From: Epiperipatus broadwayi
Lineage: Eukaryota; Onychophora; Udeonychophora; Euonychophora; Peripatidae
Assembly (NCBI GenBank): GCA_028023455.1
Contig: JAQFVV010000064.1
Span: forward strand, 2,021,825-2,085,824
Direction: 5' to 3'
DNA length: 64,000 nucleotides
Shown here piece after piece: positions 49,882-62,020 of this stretch. The stretch's first letter is position 1. Each line of letters begins with the position of its first letter. The position numbers and the translations under genes were made by a program. The notes under the pieces are model-generated. The model was not told where the DNA came from and did not search any database. It worked only from the letters and a program-made list of their open reading frames with translations.

Positions 49882-50131
49882 CTTTTAAAAATTTTATTGC
49901 TACTTTATAAGGTCCAGGATTTCCTATAACATTGTTAGCTGAAGCTAAATAAACATCTCCAAAACGTCCCGATCCAATCTGCAGCAATAATTTGTAAGTC
50001 ATGTTTCTAGGATAACACCAATCTCCACCAGGGCTAGTATTTTCCTCATCATAGAATGCAGAATTTTGTAAACCTTCATAAGTAACATAACGATCTTCAG
50101 GTATAACTCGACTTAACTTTTTTTCTACAGT
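49882..50131 (-). CDS. RTK exon: juxtamembrane, glycine-rich loop and VAIK lysine
   Basis: The exon is 250 nt, with acceptor TTTATAG and donor GTAGAA, phase 0 to phase 1. The first about 45 codons are juxtamembrane and contain several tyrosines (in RYVTYEGL and AFYDEE) that could be docking or autoinhibitory sites; that role is inferred. The kinase domain then begins with DWCYPRNMTYKLLLQ. The nucleotide-binding loop follows as IGSGRFGDVY (GxGxFGxV), and then beta-3 as VAIKFLK with the ATP-anchoring lysine. All residues needed for ATP binding in this part are present. A loop of about ten residues between beta-2 and beta-3 (ANNVIGNPGP) is of usual RTK size. The gene's neighbouring introns on both sides contain repeats, but the exon itself is clean. 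Confidence 0.93.
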
Positions 50132-50136
50132 CTATA

Positions 50137-50218
<82 letters not shown>

Positions 50219-51262
50219 ATACATTAAGAATGAACTTTTATGACTCACCACATACCAAATAGTGAAGAAAGTCTCATTAGCACGTCGAACTACTTTTTGT
50301 TGACAAAATGTGATTTAGACCTTAGGACTATGAAACTTTCTACATTATCTAGTTCATAGTAAGTAAGAAATATTAAAGCTCTTAATTTACTTATTATATT
50401 TCATGCCTGGTAATATATACTATTCATATTTACAGACATACACACATTATATATATATATATATACTTACTTAATTGAATTATACATAATTCGAAATAAT
50501 AAACAACTGGTTTGTATACAATCTAATTTAATATATATTATAACGTAATAAAAATTTGCCCTAAAGGTTTTAGACAATATATTATTATTTTACTGACAAT
50601 GTTGGTGAAATAACCCTTATTATTATCCTTAAAGTTAGAGTGCCATATGTAATAGGATAAAATGAGGGTATACTCTTTTTTTAATGTACCATAGATTTAG
50701 GATCCATTTGTAATAAATTAAATATGATAAAACCATAATAGAGTGGCCCTGCAAACTGTGACACTATTTGTGATAGAATAAATATATGTGAATGCTAACC
50801 TCTATTATAGTCCTAGTCATTTAGGTAGCATTTGTAACAGATCAAAATATGCAATGAAATAATAACTCTGATGTAACCCGAATAAACTATAACTCAGTCA
50901 TTGATGGCCCTGCGCAATAGAATGAAAATGACACCTGAAATTGGACATCATTTACAACTGAATAAAATGTAAATCAAATAAAAATAATACTAATTTTATA
51001 ATGTCCTGTGAATAATAATATTGTTCATAACAGAATAAATATAATATGCTAAACAAGATGAATACCAATTAATAACTAATTACTCAATACTTAATATAAC
51101 TTTTTGTTTAATCACATAAAATAAAACAGTGATGATATTTTTTATTATAGCATCAAGAATTCAAACTGCTTTAGAATAAATAGAAAAGAAAATTTTTATT
51201 TCAGTTATTCTAAATATAATCCTTACTTAAAATAGATTAAAGTAAAGCAATTAAACCAAGTA
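50132..51262. other. Intronic DNA with an (AT)n tract, otherwise unremarkable
   Basis: An AT tract lies at 50141-50216 directly behind the acceptor of the glycine-loop exon. The rest is AT-rich with faint internal repetition (AATAAAATATG-like words) but no boundaries. Confidence 0.6.
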
Positions 51263-51267
51263 TCAGT
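51263..51267. repeat. LTR element target-site duplication, left copy
   Basis: TCAGT lies directly before the LTR's TG and is repeated directly after the other LTR at 53267-53271. Confidence 0.85.
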
Positions 51268-52085
51268 TGTTATATCCGCAAGTATGACTGTGTGTTCAGC
51301 AAATAAATATATACAATGAAAGACTCACAATATTTTACGTAGTCTGAATAGTGAATAGTCTGCAACACTCTATCTCTACAGTTCACTAATGTTCAATTCC
51401 TACGCTGTTCTCTTGCAATGGATGATCTGCTTGAATTCACTGAATACACTCTGTATTCACTATGTTGATCTCTTCTTTCTCAACGAATTACCCTTGTTGA
51501 GAAAGAAATATATGTTTCAAAACATATAAAACATATATTTCTTTCTCAACAAGGGTAATTCACAATTCCCACGCTGTTCTCTTGCAATGGATGCTCTCAA
51601 TATCTCCACTTGAAAACCACTAAAAAATCAACTCTTTATTCAGCTGCTATCCAGATGGTTTCCTTAGGCTATGGTCTCCTCATCTCTGTGGGCTCTTTCA
51701 GCCAAACCCATAGACTACATTTCCACTGGGTGCTGGTCATCAACCGCAAGCACTCACATGAGATATCTCTACTGGAGTTGTACTCAAATAACTGCCTCTA
51801 ATAATCTCTATATTACTCTGCTCAAAATCTGCCTTCCATAGTTATTACACAGTCTTATAGCTTTTTGATAACTGCAGCAATTAATTACATTGTCCAATAA
51901 GGCAAGGTCTCTTATCTAGAAATATTTGCAATCAGCAAATATCTCTTGGAATTATCGTTCGCCATTACGTTAATGCCTTAATTAAATTCCTCAGTTATAG
52001 TGCACGATCTGAAAACAACCTCTCGAATAAATTTTAGTTTTTCTGGAGTGCACAAACTTATCTGCAATTTTTACAAAATACCACA
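51268..52085 (-). repeat. 3' LTR of the TRIM-like element
   Basis: It contains an internal inverted repeat (51477-51567: TTGTTGAGAAAGAAATATAT facing its complement) and two copies of TTCTCTTGCAATGGATG. The open frame 51610-51801 in it has no recognised domain. Confidence 0.9.
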
Positions 52086-52417
52086 TCTTCCCCCACTCCA
52101 GAAAAACTCTTGTTGTGATTCCTTGGTGTTGTTTTTCTATTCCTATTTTCCTGTTATTTCACTCAGAAATGTTCAATTCAAAATTGCTGCCGAACTTCTT
52201 CGCCAGTTACATTCAATGGTGACTGAGCAAGCATTTTATTTCCAAACTTTCACCATTTTTATATCACGGAACTTGCAGTGAAACTTTAGCTATTCACTTC
52301 TGTTATTAATGTTACTAACTGGGATTTTCATTTTCACCAAGTTTCTCCATCTATAGCTAACTTGTTGCAATGCAAAACTTATTCGCTACTCACAGGTTCC
52401 AAATGTGACTGCACCAA
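52086..52417 (-). other. Internal domain of the TRIM-like element
   Basis: 332 bp without a useful reading frame. The 52000-52281 frame crosses the LTR edge and is unsupported. One end has the polypurine tract (52086-52100 region) and the other the primer-binding-like site (52396-52416). Confidence 0.85.
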
Positions 52418-53266
52418 TGTTATATCCGCAAGTATGACTGTGCAGTCAGCAAATAAATATATACAATGAAAGAATCACAATATTTTACTTAGTCTGAAAA
52501 GCAAATAGTCTGCAACACTCTATATCTACAGTTTGCTAATGTTCAATTCCTATGCTGTTCTCTTGCAATGGATGCTCTGTTTGAATTCACTGAATACACT
52601 CTGTATTCATGAGAGTGTATTCATGATGTTGATCTCTTCTTTCTCAATGAGGGTAATTCACAATTTTTATGCTGTTCTCTTGCAATGAATGCTCTGCTTG
52701 AATTCACTGAATACACTCTGTATTCACTATGTTGATCTCTTCTTTCTCAACGAGGGTTCTCTTGCAATGGATGCTCTCAAAATCTCCGCTTGAAAACCAT
52801 TGGAAAATCAACTCTATATTCAGCTGCTATCCAGACAGTTTCCTTAGGCTATGGTCTCTCCATATTTGTGGGCTCTTTCAGCCATACCCATGGACTACAT
52901 TTCCACTGGGTGCTGGTCATCAACTGCAAGCACTGACACAAGATATCCCTACTGAAGTTGTACTCAAATAACTGCCTCTAATAATCTCTATATTACTCTA
53001 CTCAAAATCTGCCTTCTGTAGTTGTTACACAGTCTTATAGCTTTCTGATAACTGCAGCAATTAATTACATTGTCCAATAAGGCAAGATCTCTTATCTAGA
53101 AATATTTGCAATCAGCAAATATTTCTTGGAATTATCGTTTGCCATTACGTTAATGCCTTAATTAAATTCCTCAGTTATCAGTGCACGATCTGAAAACAAC
53201 CTCTCGAATAAATTCTAGTTTTTTTGGAGTGCACAAACTTATCTGCAATTTTTACAAAATACCACA
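52418..53266 (-). repeat. 5' LTR of the TRIM-like element
   Basis: It matches the other LTR over its whole length apart from point changes and rearrangement near 52600-52760, where the TTGAATTCACTGAATACACT block is repeated. Confidence 0.9.
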
Positions 53267-53271
53267 TCAGT
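53267..53271. repeat. LTR element target-site duplication, right copy
   Basis: TCAGT repeats the left copy. Confidence 0.85.
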
Positions 53272-54660
53272 ATTCCAAAACAATGATATATGCTTAAGAT
53301 ATGTTTTACTTATAATCTAATGAAAATAGTGATAAGTCATTCAATAAACAAATTATAATATACCTACTGAATAAAACATTCCTTATAATATAAACTTTAT
53401 ATTAAAATTTAATGATGTTCATATCTAAACAAAATAATTCATGAATAATTAAGATAACAGCTTCATTATGTCATATAAGTCTACAATATTCATCATATTG
53501 TAACATTTCTGTTACATTGCACACAATAACATAGAATGTGTGCACACATATATATAAAGTCGAAAGGAAAAGTAGAAATAAACACACACAAAAATTTGGT
53601 AGATATTTTTCTACATTTTCTGGAACAAAATAATCATAGTAAAGGATTAAATAATTTTGGATTTATAATAGAATTTTAGTATAAAATAAATGTTTAAAAA
53701 GTTCTAAATATATATTAATATTATATTTTGAAATTAAAAACATGCATTCTAATTATAAAATGTCTACTGATAATTATAAAAATTTCTATTTTGAAATTTT
53801 TTAATTAATTGAACAAAATTTCTATCTATTAGAAGTCTTTTTAAGTAAAAACTAAATCATACTTTGATAAAAATTTCAAAGTTGCTTTCAAAAAGATTAT
53901 AATTGTTTTTAATCAAGACAAAAAAATAAAAACAGTTTTTAATTTAGTGTTTTTATCACCTCAGCTGGCTATATAAAAAGTGTTAATAAAAAGTAGTTGG
54001 CTGATAGGTATTTGTAAGAGTTAGCCAATGATTTTTGAGAAGCAGTTGGCAGTAATAGCTGGCCTAGCAGAGTAGTCCAGATTGGCACAGAAAACTACAA
54101 TGAAAATATAAGATTGCAAGGAGGGTAGGCCAAAAAGCTGCTCTATAGTTTATAATGGTGGAGTTTAAATTCATATAAAGAAAAGGGTCATCTTCAAGTG
54201 TTTCATAGCTACAAATGTGTTCTTCAAGACAGTTTGTTTGTCTATTCAATCCTAGACAGAAGAGATACCACTGCAGTTACATGAATTATACTTTTCTGGT
54301 GTGACTATAAACCAATCTCACCAGGAGAACCTCAGCTTGCTGAAGGAGTAATTATATATATGCTGATGTATCTATAGGCTGAGAAGCACAGATAAATGTA
54401 TATGGTGACTAGTGTTATATATAATAAAAAAAGAAATTTTGAATAAGTTCTTTTTAGTAATTCCTTAAAATTACATCTAAAAATATAACTCAAAGTGCAA
54501 GTAATAATTTTGCTTGGATTAAAAATAAAAAAGTAAAGTGTTAATAGACGATTATATCTATATTCTAAAGAAAGACATTATAATTAATTAACCTGTGATA
54601 CTAATGTGTGTGTATATATATATATCAAAATATTAATATATAACAAACTAACCAAAGGAA
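53272..54660. other. Intronic DNA with nothing recognised
   Basis: AT-rich, with only a short frame at 54064-54249 (minus) that lacks any family feature. Confidence 0.6.
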
Positions 54661-54664
54661 ATAC

Positions 54665-54803
54665 ATATAAAAACAAAAAAAAGACTTATAAATCCAATAA
54701 ATAATATTATATTTCAACCAGAGGACTGGTTTTCATCAGAAAGAAAAGTGAAATATAATATTATTTATTGGATTTATAAGTCTTTTTTTTTTGTTTTTAT
54801 ATA
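54665..54803 (-). repeat. Inverted dimer of the hammerhead-like repeat
   Basis: Arms 54665-54716 and 54749-54803 are near-complements (ATAAATCCAATAAATAATAT facing its reverse). The minus-strand core between them reads CTGATGA, a stem AACCAG-TCCT-CTGGTT with all six pairs formed, and GAAA at 54712-54715. The same core and arm occur once on the plus strand at 7805-7960. Confidence 0.7.
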
Positions 54804-57800
54804 TATATGGAGAACGATTTTATTTTTTATTTATTAAAAAAAAAGATATTGTAAAAGTGAAACAAACACAAATAATTTTGCTTGGATTAATAATCTAAGA
54901 GTAAAAAATTAATTAATTGACATCCTGTTTTTTAAAAAAAGAAGAAAAAAAAACTTTTTAGAGTAATTCATCAAGATTGATCTATTCTTTAAAAGAAAAC
55001 CTTTATTATTAAAGTAGTGAAATTTATGTACATTTAACAAAGAATTGACTGCAAAAATAATTTTGAATGATTTTATTATGACCAAGACAAAAAATATATG
55101 ATATAAATGCCAGATTGCACATATATTTGTACTTGCACAAACATATATGTTAATTACATATTTATGTCATTTATTATTTTTATAAATTCAAATATGATAG
55201 ATGAATTTCATTTATATGTTAAACGAATTACTCTACTGCACATGTGTCCCCATATTATATATATATATGTATATGTGTGTGTTTTAATTAAACGGTACTA
55301 TAAATTATTCATATTAGTAAAATGTGATAACTGAAATTTTTAATCATTTATTGTATTTTATATGCCAATTGAAAGATGTCTATTGCACATCTATGTGAAA
55401 ATACCAATGTATGTCACATAGACACATATATCAATTTTAATAATTTATTTTATTATTTTATGAACATTCAAATACATTCAGAAATTATTAGCCACATGTC
55501 TGTGTGATGAATGTATTTTAAGTAGCCCTATTAGAACATATATGTAGCCACAATATAGTAATTTGAATTTTGTATAGTAATCATAATCAGAAAGCTTATA
55601 CTTTTTGTTGTTGTTATTAATAAATGTGTATTCATTTGTTAAAATTATTCCAATGTCTTAATTCTAAATGGTGTTTAGATCTTATGTACTTGCATCATCT
55701 CTTGATCACAGAAACAGTAATAGAGTTTATGTTCTCTGAGCTAGATTTGAGCATAAAAGTACAATATATAAAAGCAGATGTGTATTGAAAAGGTATTATA
55801 TAGCCATCATCCTGTTTCACCTATTATGTTCATAGTAGCATCTTTTCTCTAGTTCAAACCCATCCCAGCCCACGTATATAAGCTTCTAAGGATTTATTTT
55901 ATATGTAAAAGCATATATTTACATGTATGTGTGTGTATTTGTATAAGTGCGTACATCCAATAATCATATTATTTGTATGTGTAAACTGTATACGCAGTTA
56001 TAAAATTTAAAATTAATAAAATGATATAATTTAAATTAAGTTGTGTGAGCATTGTTATATGTGTGTAATTACCTATATATATATATATATATATATATGT
56101 GGGTGTGTGTGTGTGTGAAGGAAGCGTAATGCAATAGATTAAAAAGCATTACAACTCTTCTAAATTAATATAAAATTAAATTATTATCAGTTAAAAAACT
56201 CTTTATTTAAATGCATTCGTATATAAAATTTAATTTCTGTGGTAGTCCAACACACATATATAATAAAATGTTTATGTTTTTATAAAAAGATGTACATTTT
56301 TAGAAAACCATCTGTAAGCAATTAATCAAACTGGAAATCAAAATTTTAATGTATTTTAAAAATAAAAACTGGAAACAAAGAGTGACCTGTTTGACCATTA
56401 TTGTTTTAGCCAAGAAATAACCAAAGGCTTCATTTTTATGCTTTTTAAATTACTGATGAAAACTTTGTAAAATGTTGTAAACAGGTCACTCAAGTTACAG
56501 ATTTCTCTGATATAAGTAATCTTAAATTTTCAGTAGAGAGGTTCATTTGTTCACTTTTCAAAATATTTGATGTGTAATTGCTGCCAGTCATCTATGGGTA
56601 ACTGGAAAATGAAGTTTGGTGGCTAAGGCTCTACCTTTTCTGTATCCCTTTTGAGAGATCAGTCTGTGGAAATGAAAGTAATGGGAAGACTAGTTAAACT
56701 GCTGAGAAATAATCAGAAATGGATCAGCCTAGCTGTAAATGATGGTGATCAGCTATAGAAGCTTCAACAATGAAGATGCAGTAACAATTTTTCCCACCGA
56801 GTTCTTTAAAAATAACTGTAAGAAAGTATCTAAAAGTTAAGCGAGCTTCTAATTTATAATGTGCACAAACCTCTAAACTATAATGTTCTAATAAGTAAAA
56901 CTGCTTTAATCTGTAAAATATAATTTAGCTTTTAAAATAATATCTGTAAACTTGCCTACTTATTTAATTAAAAATATAAAAACTCTAAATGCTTGTTAAA
57001 TAATAACTTATTCAGTTATTATTCTATCTTTCTAATCTGCGGTTATGCCTTCCTTATTTATTTTATATATATTTAATTAAATGCTTATTTATATATTTAA
57101 TTTATAATTTATGCTATGCTCAATTCAGAACAGAGATTGATTCTATAAATAAATTTGAGGGGAGAAATGATTAGAGGATCTCTCATAATTAAGTAATGTT
57201 GATCTTTAGCACACACACTCAAATCTCTGCTCTGAAAACCTAAATATTTCCATTAAGCTATTATGTTTAGATCATTATTATTGTCATTAAAATTAGGTTT
57301 GCAAGTTAATAAAGTAATTAGTGAATAAATGCAAGAATGAGTTATAAAGCATATTAAATGTATTGCTTAAGTCCCAGATATGCTTTAACCCTCTTGTTAG
57401 TTATGTTATAAACTGTGCAGATGGATTAAGAAATTATATTACTTTAAGTATTTTTTAACATGTTTTAAGAATGCTAATTATGAACTGATGTATGGTAGTT
57501 TTGTAGAACAAAACTATAGAATTTTTTGTACTTTTTGTTATTAATTAATAATATGTTTAGTGTGGTGAATGTGTCTTTAGGAAGAACATACTTGCATTTA
57601 TGCCTTGCTGTATGTTTTATATGAATGGACTTCTGGTTTTAATGGCCATCCTATCTCCTTAGTTTGGATAGCTCTTCTTTAGAACTGAAACATGAGGATC
57701 CAGATTGTTTAACCAAACTATATGTTCATTTTATTCACAGCAAATCATACAGTCCATGGGATCCAAGTACTTGGTACTGAATCCCCTGATTAACTACACA

Positions 57801-60250
57801 TGCAAGGCACACACATCTCTAATATATATATAATGCCATTGTATCTGAGGTCATATTAAACAGCTCCAGTTCATTTCTTCACAATGTAATGTAATATTTC
57901 TGTGTTGATCTGAATATGTAATCTGGTTTGTATGCATATAATCTGCATAGGAAGACTATTGCAGCTCATTAAGTATTATATATTGTTCATAATCTTTGAT
58001 TAAATATTATAGTGATAAATAATCATTCTTGAAACGACTTAACCTTCCCAAACCTAATAGGTAAGGCATAGTAAAATTAAGGCATGATTAAAAACTATAG
58101 ATTATTAAAATTGTAATAAACTCTTTAAACTATGGTACATTAGATGAAATTTTGTTCTTCAGCTTGCTCATCATTGTTACACCTGCATGTGTCATTCAAT
58201 GCACTTCTGTTTATTTAATATTATAATAATTGTGTTGTGTATCATTCATAATCCATCCCAAATCTTAGTTAATTTTTTAATATTAGTGTTAATTATTAAT
58301 TTATGAATTATCTAGCCAGCCATAAAGGTGTGTGTATATATTTTGTATTAGTCATTTAGTTAATATTCCCTGAGTCTCTTGCTTGACCCTTTGCTACTGC
58401 CGGCATGTGAACTAAGAAATTCTCAGGGTAGCCTCATATATGTCATTCATAGGGTAGTAAGTCATGGAGTGTTGGTGGAGGAGCTGAGATGCAATAAGAT
58501 TTGAGATCTCAACCCCTCATCTAGATCAACCTTGATATAATTTGCTAGGACTCTGAATTTTGTTGCATGAATGTACAAATCTGACCATTACAATATTAGT
58601 GTTTATGGGCAGTCAGTAATGATGTTGATATTACATTAATCATCATCATCATCCTGGTTGGCACTAAGGATATATTATTTAAAGCCCATGCATTACATTT
58701 TATTTTTAGTTTAGTCTCTATCAGAATTTAAATTATAGTTGGTCAGTACACTAATGGTACTAAGTGGCCAGAGCATTTATGATAATCAGCATATTTTAAT
58801 ATCCTAGGATTATGATTTTTATTATTATATAATTCAGGTGGATGAGAACTTAAGTTGGTGCATCCAAATTATATTTAAAGAATTGCCCAAACTGGCAAAG
58901 GCTAAATAATTGGTCTGGTCTATAGTAGATCCATTTCAAATTCAGTCACAAGATTGACTGTTTATTTATTTTATTGTTAATCATTCATAATGATGAGTAT
59001 TATTTATACTTACTTTACTTATTTATAATGCTGGTGTATTTATGGATTTGTAGTTACTCTAAGGAGATAACCAGCAAGCATCACATGATCACATCTCCAA
59101 TACTATATGGAGTTTTGCTTTGCTTTGTTCTAAGGAGATAACATGGACTGATCTCTCAGAGAGATCTCAGAATGATTTCTCTTGCTCTCTTTAATATATA
59201 AAAATAATTATATATTTTTTGATATTAAACATTACTTTAACATCTATATTTTAACTTTAATATCTTATTCTATATCATTCTTACTTTATTAATATTATAC
59301 ACTTTAAATTTCATTGTTTTAATAGATTTATTTGAATTGGGTTTGATGATGTTTTTTCATCACCCGACCTTACCATAATTCCCCATCTTGTTATAATATA
59401 TAAATAGATATATAACCCAATAATTAATTTTAAATTCTATTTTAATAAAATGATAAATGACACTAACTTATCTATTCTATATTTTTATGTTGACTTTACT
59501 CTTGTTAATTAAGCTAGTTATAATAAAATGAAATACTTAATTAGGATATAATATCACTGAACCTATTGGATAATCTTAAATCTATATTATCCAAGCATAC
59601 TAGTATATAAACGAAACAGTAGATTTCTATTGGATTTTTACTTAAGTATAATTAACTAATCATATCAATTTATTTTAAATTTACTGTAACTAAATTGTTA
59701 AAACTGTATATTTAGCAATCAAATATATAAAAAGAATTATTAACATTTATTATAATCAAGTACAAATATTAAAATTTAATAGTTAATTGGATTTACGTTC
59801 ATCATCAACTAAAATTGAATATAATTAAAGCAAATCATTCTGATTCCTAACAGAACAAAATATACTACCATCAGCTTTGCAATAGAATAAAATAAAGATC
59901 TTTTTGAATAACCATGAACCCAATACAATAATTATCTAGTCAATAATAATTTAGATAAAACACTCAAATACTTAATTATAATTACCATATAAAATTCATA
60001 TCTAATCAGATATAATAACTATAGAATTTAATACAAAAAATATGCTGTGATTTGATTTCTGAATTAAGAAATATAGTTATTTCAAATAAATTTTACGATG
60101 TAGACAGTTTATCTGTCCTTACACAAATGTTATTAAGCAATAAATTCGTTTATACAACCAGACAAAAATCAAACAAGTTTATTTGATTTAAGTTAAATTC
60201 AAGTTTATTAATAAATAGATATCAATTATATGATTATATATATAGATTAT
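54804..60250. other. Intronic DNA, 5.4 kb, nothing recognised
   Basis: AT-rich with small AT/GT tracts (55252-55280, 56074-56120). No coding, RNA or transposon feature was recognised. It is the longest unexplained stretch of the window and could hold decayed repeats that I cannot see by eye. Confidence 0.55.
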
Positions 60251-60265
60251 AAACAATCGATATAT
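60251..60265. repeat. SINE target-site duplication, left copy
   Basis: AAACAATCGATATAT, repeated exactly at 60371-60385. Confidence 0.92.
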
Positions 60266-60370
60266 GTCTTGCATTGGTGGTCGAGAGGTCAGTGCGACTG
60301 CCTTGCACTTGCAGGCAGTTGCCCGGGTTGCGGGTTCGCGTCCCGGCCGATGCTATGACACTTAAAAAAA
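60266..60370 (+). mobile_element. tRNA-derived SINE with A tail and 15-bp target duplication
   Basis: The body folds like a tRNA: GCATTGG (60271-60277) pairs with CCGATGC, the A box is TGGTCGAGAGGTCA, the B box GGTTCGCGTCC lies in a T arm, and an anticodon-arm-like stem is TGCCT/AGGCA. The short 3' tail TATGAC is followed by CTT and an A run. GTC at the start can pair with GAC at the end. The 15-bp direct repeat flanking it and the A run show retroposition by a LINE. A related copy lies at 46302-46379. Confidence 0.9.
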
Positions 60371-60385
60371 AAACAATCGATATAT
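60371..60385. repeat. SINE target-site duplication, right copy
   Basis: AAACAATCGATATAT follows the A run. Confidence 0.92.
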
Positions 60386-60488
60386 TCACATACGATCTAA
60401 ATGAATATACATTAAATCGCCGATTGCATTAATTTGATATTTACATATGTGATTGCCTATTAATTTCCAATTATTTAACAACAAAATA

Positions 60489-60544
<56 letters not shown>

Positions 60545-61551
60545 CACAAATAGGCTGCAAGACGTTCCTACTTTCCAAAACGTAAAACAGTTTAAAATAT
60601 ACCTTCTTATATATTTTATATATAAAAATATGTATATACAAAAATGATTCTAGTTCTTTGTTGGTAAAAATTTAAGAGAACAAAATAAAGTTAATACTTA
60701 TTGCGATAAAATCTTTTTAAACTTCCGATATGAATGATATATTCGAAGTTAATTTTTGAAATCAATAAATAAAAAAAAAACAATATTTTTGAAATATTGA
60801 AATAACTTACTATATCACAAAATATGAATTTAAACTTAGGAAAACAGCTCTCTTGTATTTTTTGTAATGAATAGATTATCGTTTAACTTAATAATAATGA
60901 AATAAACAATTTCAATAAAACTACAAAACCAATAGAAGATAAAATGCAATCGCGAGAACTTTAAATTCGAAGTCCATTTTGTTATTTCCGATATTTTATG
61001 TGTATATTCAAATTCCTTTAAAGTACTTTATATATAATAGCATGAAAATATTCACAACACTTGTGGCTTTATTGATTCAATTGTCTCTTTAACATATCGT
61101 TTTCTGAATGGAATACAGCAGAGTTGATATAAAGTTGAACATTTAATTGGACAGTAGCACTGTTGATATCTTTCTCAGATAATAAGCACTGGAATTTCAT
61201 ACTAAGACTACATTAACATTAGTTGTGTTTATTGTACCCAATGAAGCATATTATACATTTTCTGTATGTAGATATGCTAATCATAAATATTTTATTATTT
61301 TACAAACCATGTTGTGTTTGCTTCACTTTTACTATGTGGTTTAGATCTACTAAAAACTTCCATCATTCAACCTGTTTTTGTGAAAGAGAATATTTGTTTT
61401 TTACTGCAGTTTCATAAATTTTATATAAAGTATCTCTAAGAAAATGTAATAATCTATTATGTAATATTTTATATAGGAGGTGCATTTTTATTCCCTCAAT
61501 AATTTAAATTTTAATTGAAACTTCATAGAAAAATATTTTACACGTACTTAC
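60386..61551. other. Intronic DNA up to the transmembrane exon
   Basis: AT-rich with an (AT)n-(GT)n tract at 60491-60542. The frames 60453-60647 and 61223-61417 have no recognised features. Confidence 0.6.
60491..60542. repeat. (AT)n-(GT)n microsatellite
   Basis: A short AT run passes into about 22 GT units. Confidence 0.95.
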
Positions 61552-61697
61552 CTCATTGCTAATATCTCTTTGTAGCTTTCGTTTGTAACAGTAATATAAA
61601 ACAACAAAAATGATTAGAATTATGATAGTCATTAAACCTAAACCACCTCCCAGTGTCTGAGGAAGAATATTAGATGGCAAAACTCTTGTATTCTTAT
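61552..61697 (-). CDS. RTK exon: extracellular stub, transmembrane helix, start of juxtamembrane
   Basis: The exon is 146 nt. The acceptor is TTTCAG and the donor is GTAAGT on the minus strand. It begins with the last two bases of a split codon and ends in phase 0. The reading is a short polar stretch (KNTRVLPSNILPQ), a Gly-rich turn, a run of about 20 hydrophobic residues (around MTIIILIIFVVLYY), and then a basic stop-transfer sequence, CYKRKLQRD. This is the layout of a single-pass type I receptor at the membrane, with the kinase on the cytoplasmic side. It is joined to the kinase exons by strand, phase and position. No further upstream exon was convincing between 61698 and 64000. The separation from the next exon by 11.4 kb leaves room for an undetected small juxtamembrane exon, although the phases (0 to 0) do not need one. 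Confidence 0.85.
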
Positions 61698-62020
61698 CTG
61701 AAAGATAACATTGAATGATAATTAAAAAAATTTAATAATAATATAAAAATATTTCAACTATAATATATCTAGTTAATCACTAAGTAAAATTGGCTTACTA
61801 GCCAAACAAATTTTATCTAGTAATTATATTTTATTGATTTTTGGTTGAGTTAAAAAAATACTATTGTGATTTATTGTGTTTTAGATAGTGTCCATTTTAA
61901 TTAGTAGTTACTTCATTATATTGCAGCTAAAACTTTAAAAATATATAATTTTTTAAAATTATATTTTAATGTTTATATTTATAAATCAAGAAAAATCTTT
62001 AAATTAATATATATATATAT

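Larger units (their letters stand above)
51268..53266 (-). mobile_element. Complete non-autonomous LTR retrotransposon (TRIM-like)
   Basis: Two LTRs of 818 and 849 bp (51268-52085 and 52418-53266) flank only 332 bp of internal DNA. They run from TGTTATATCCGC to ...TACCACA, with TG...CA ends and a 5-bp target duplication TCAGT. On the minus strand a primer-binding-like sequence TGGTGCAGTCACATTTGG follows the 5' LTR by one base, and a polypurine tract GGAGTGGGGGAAGA precedes the 3' LTR. With no gag or pol it must depend on another element. The LTRs are similar but have several substitutions and an indel, so it is not brand new. It lies antisense-neutral in the intron, in the same orientation as the RTK. 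Confidence 0.92.

Noticed and set aside
51610-52281. Open frames 51610-51801 and 52000-52281 as genes
   Set aside because: They lie in the LTR and across the LTR/internal edge of the TRIM-like element and have no domain.
60271-60352. Functional tRNA gene
   Set aside because: The acceptor and T arms pair, but the anticodon loop is too large and the unit is bounded by an A run and a 15-bp target duplication, so it is a SINE.
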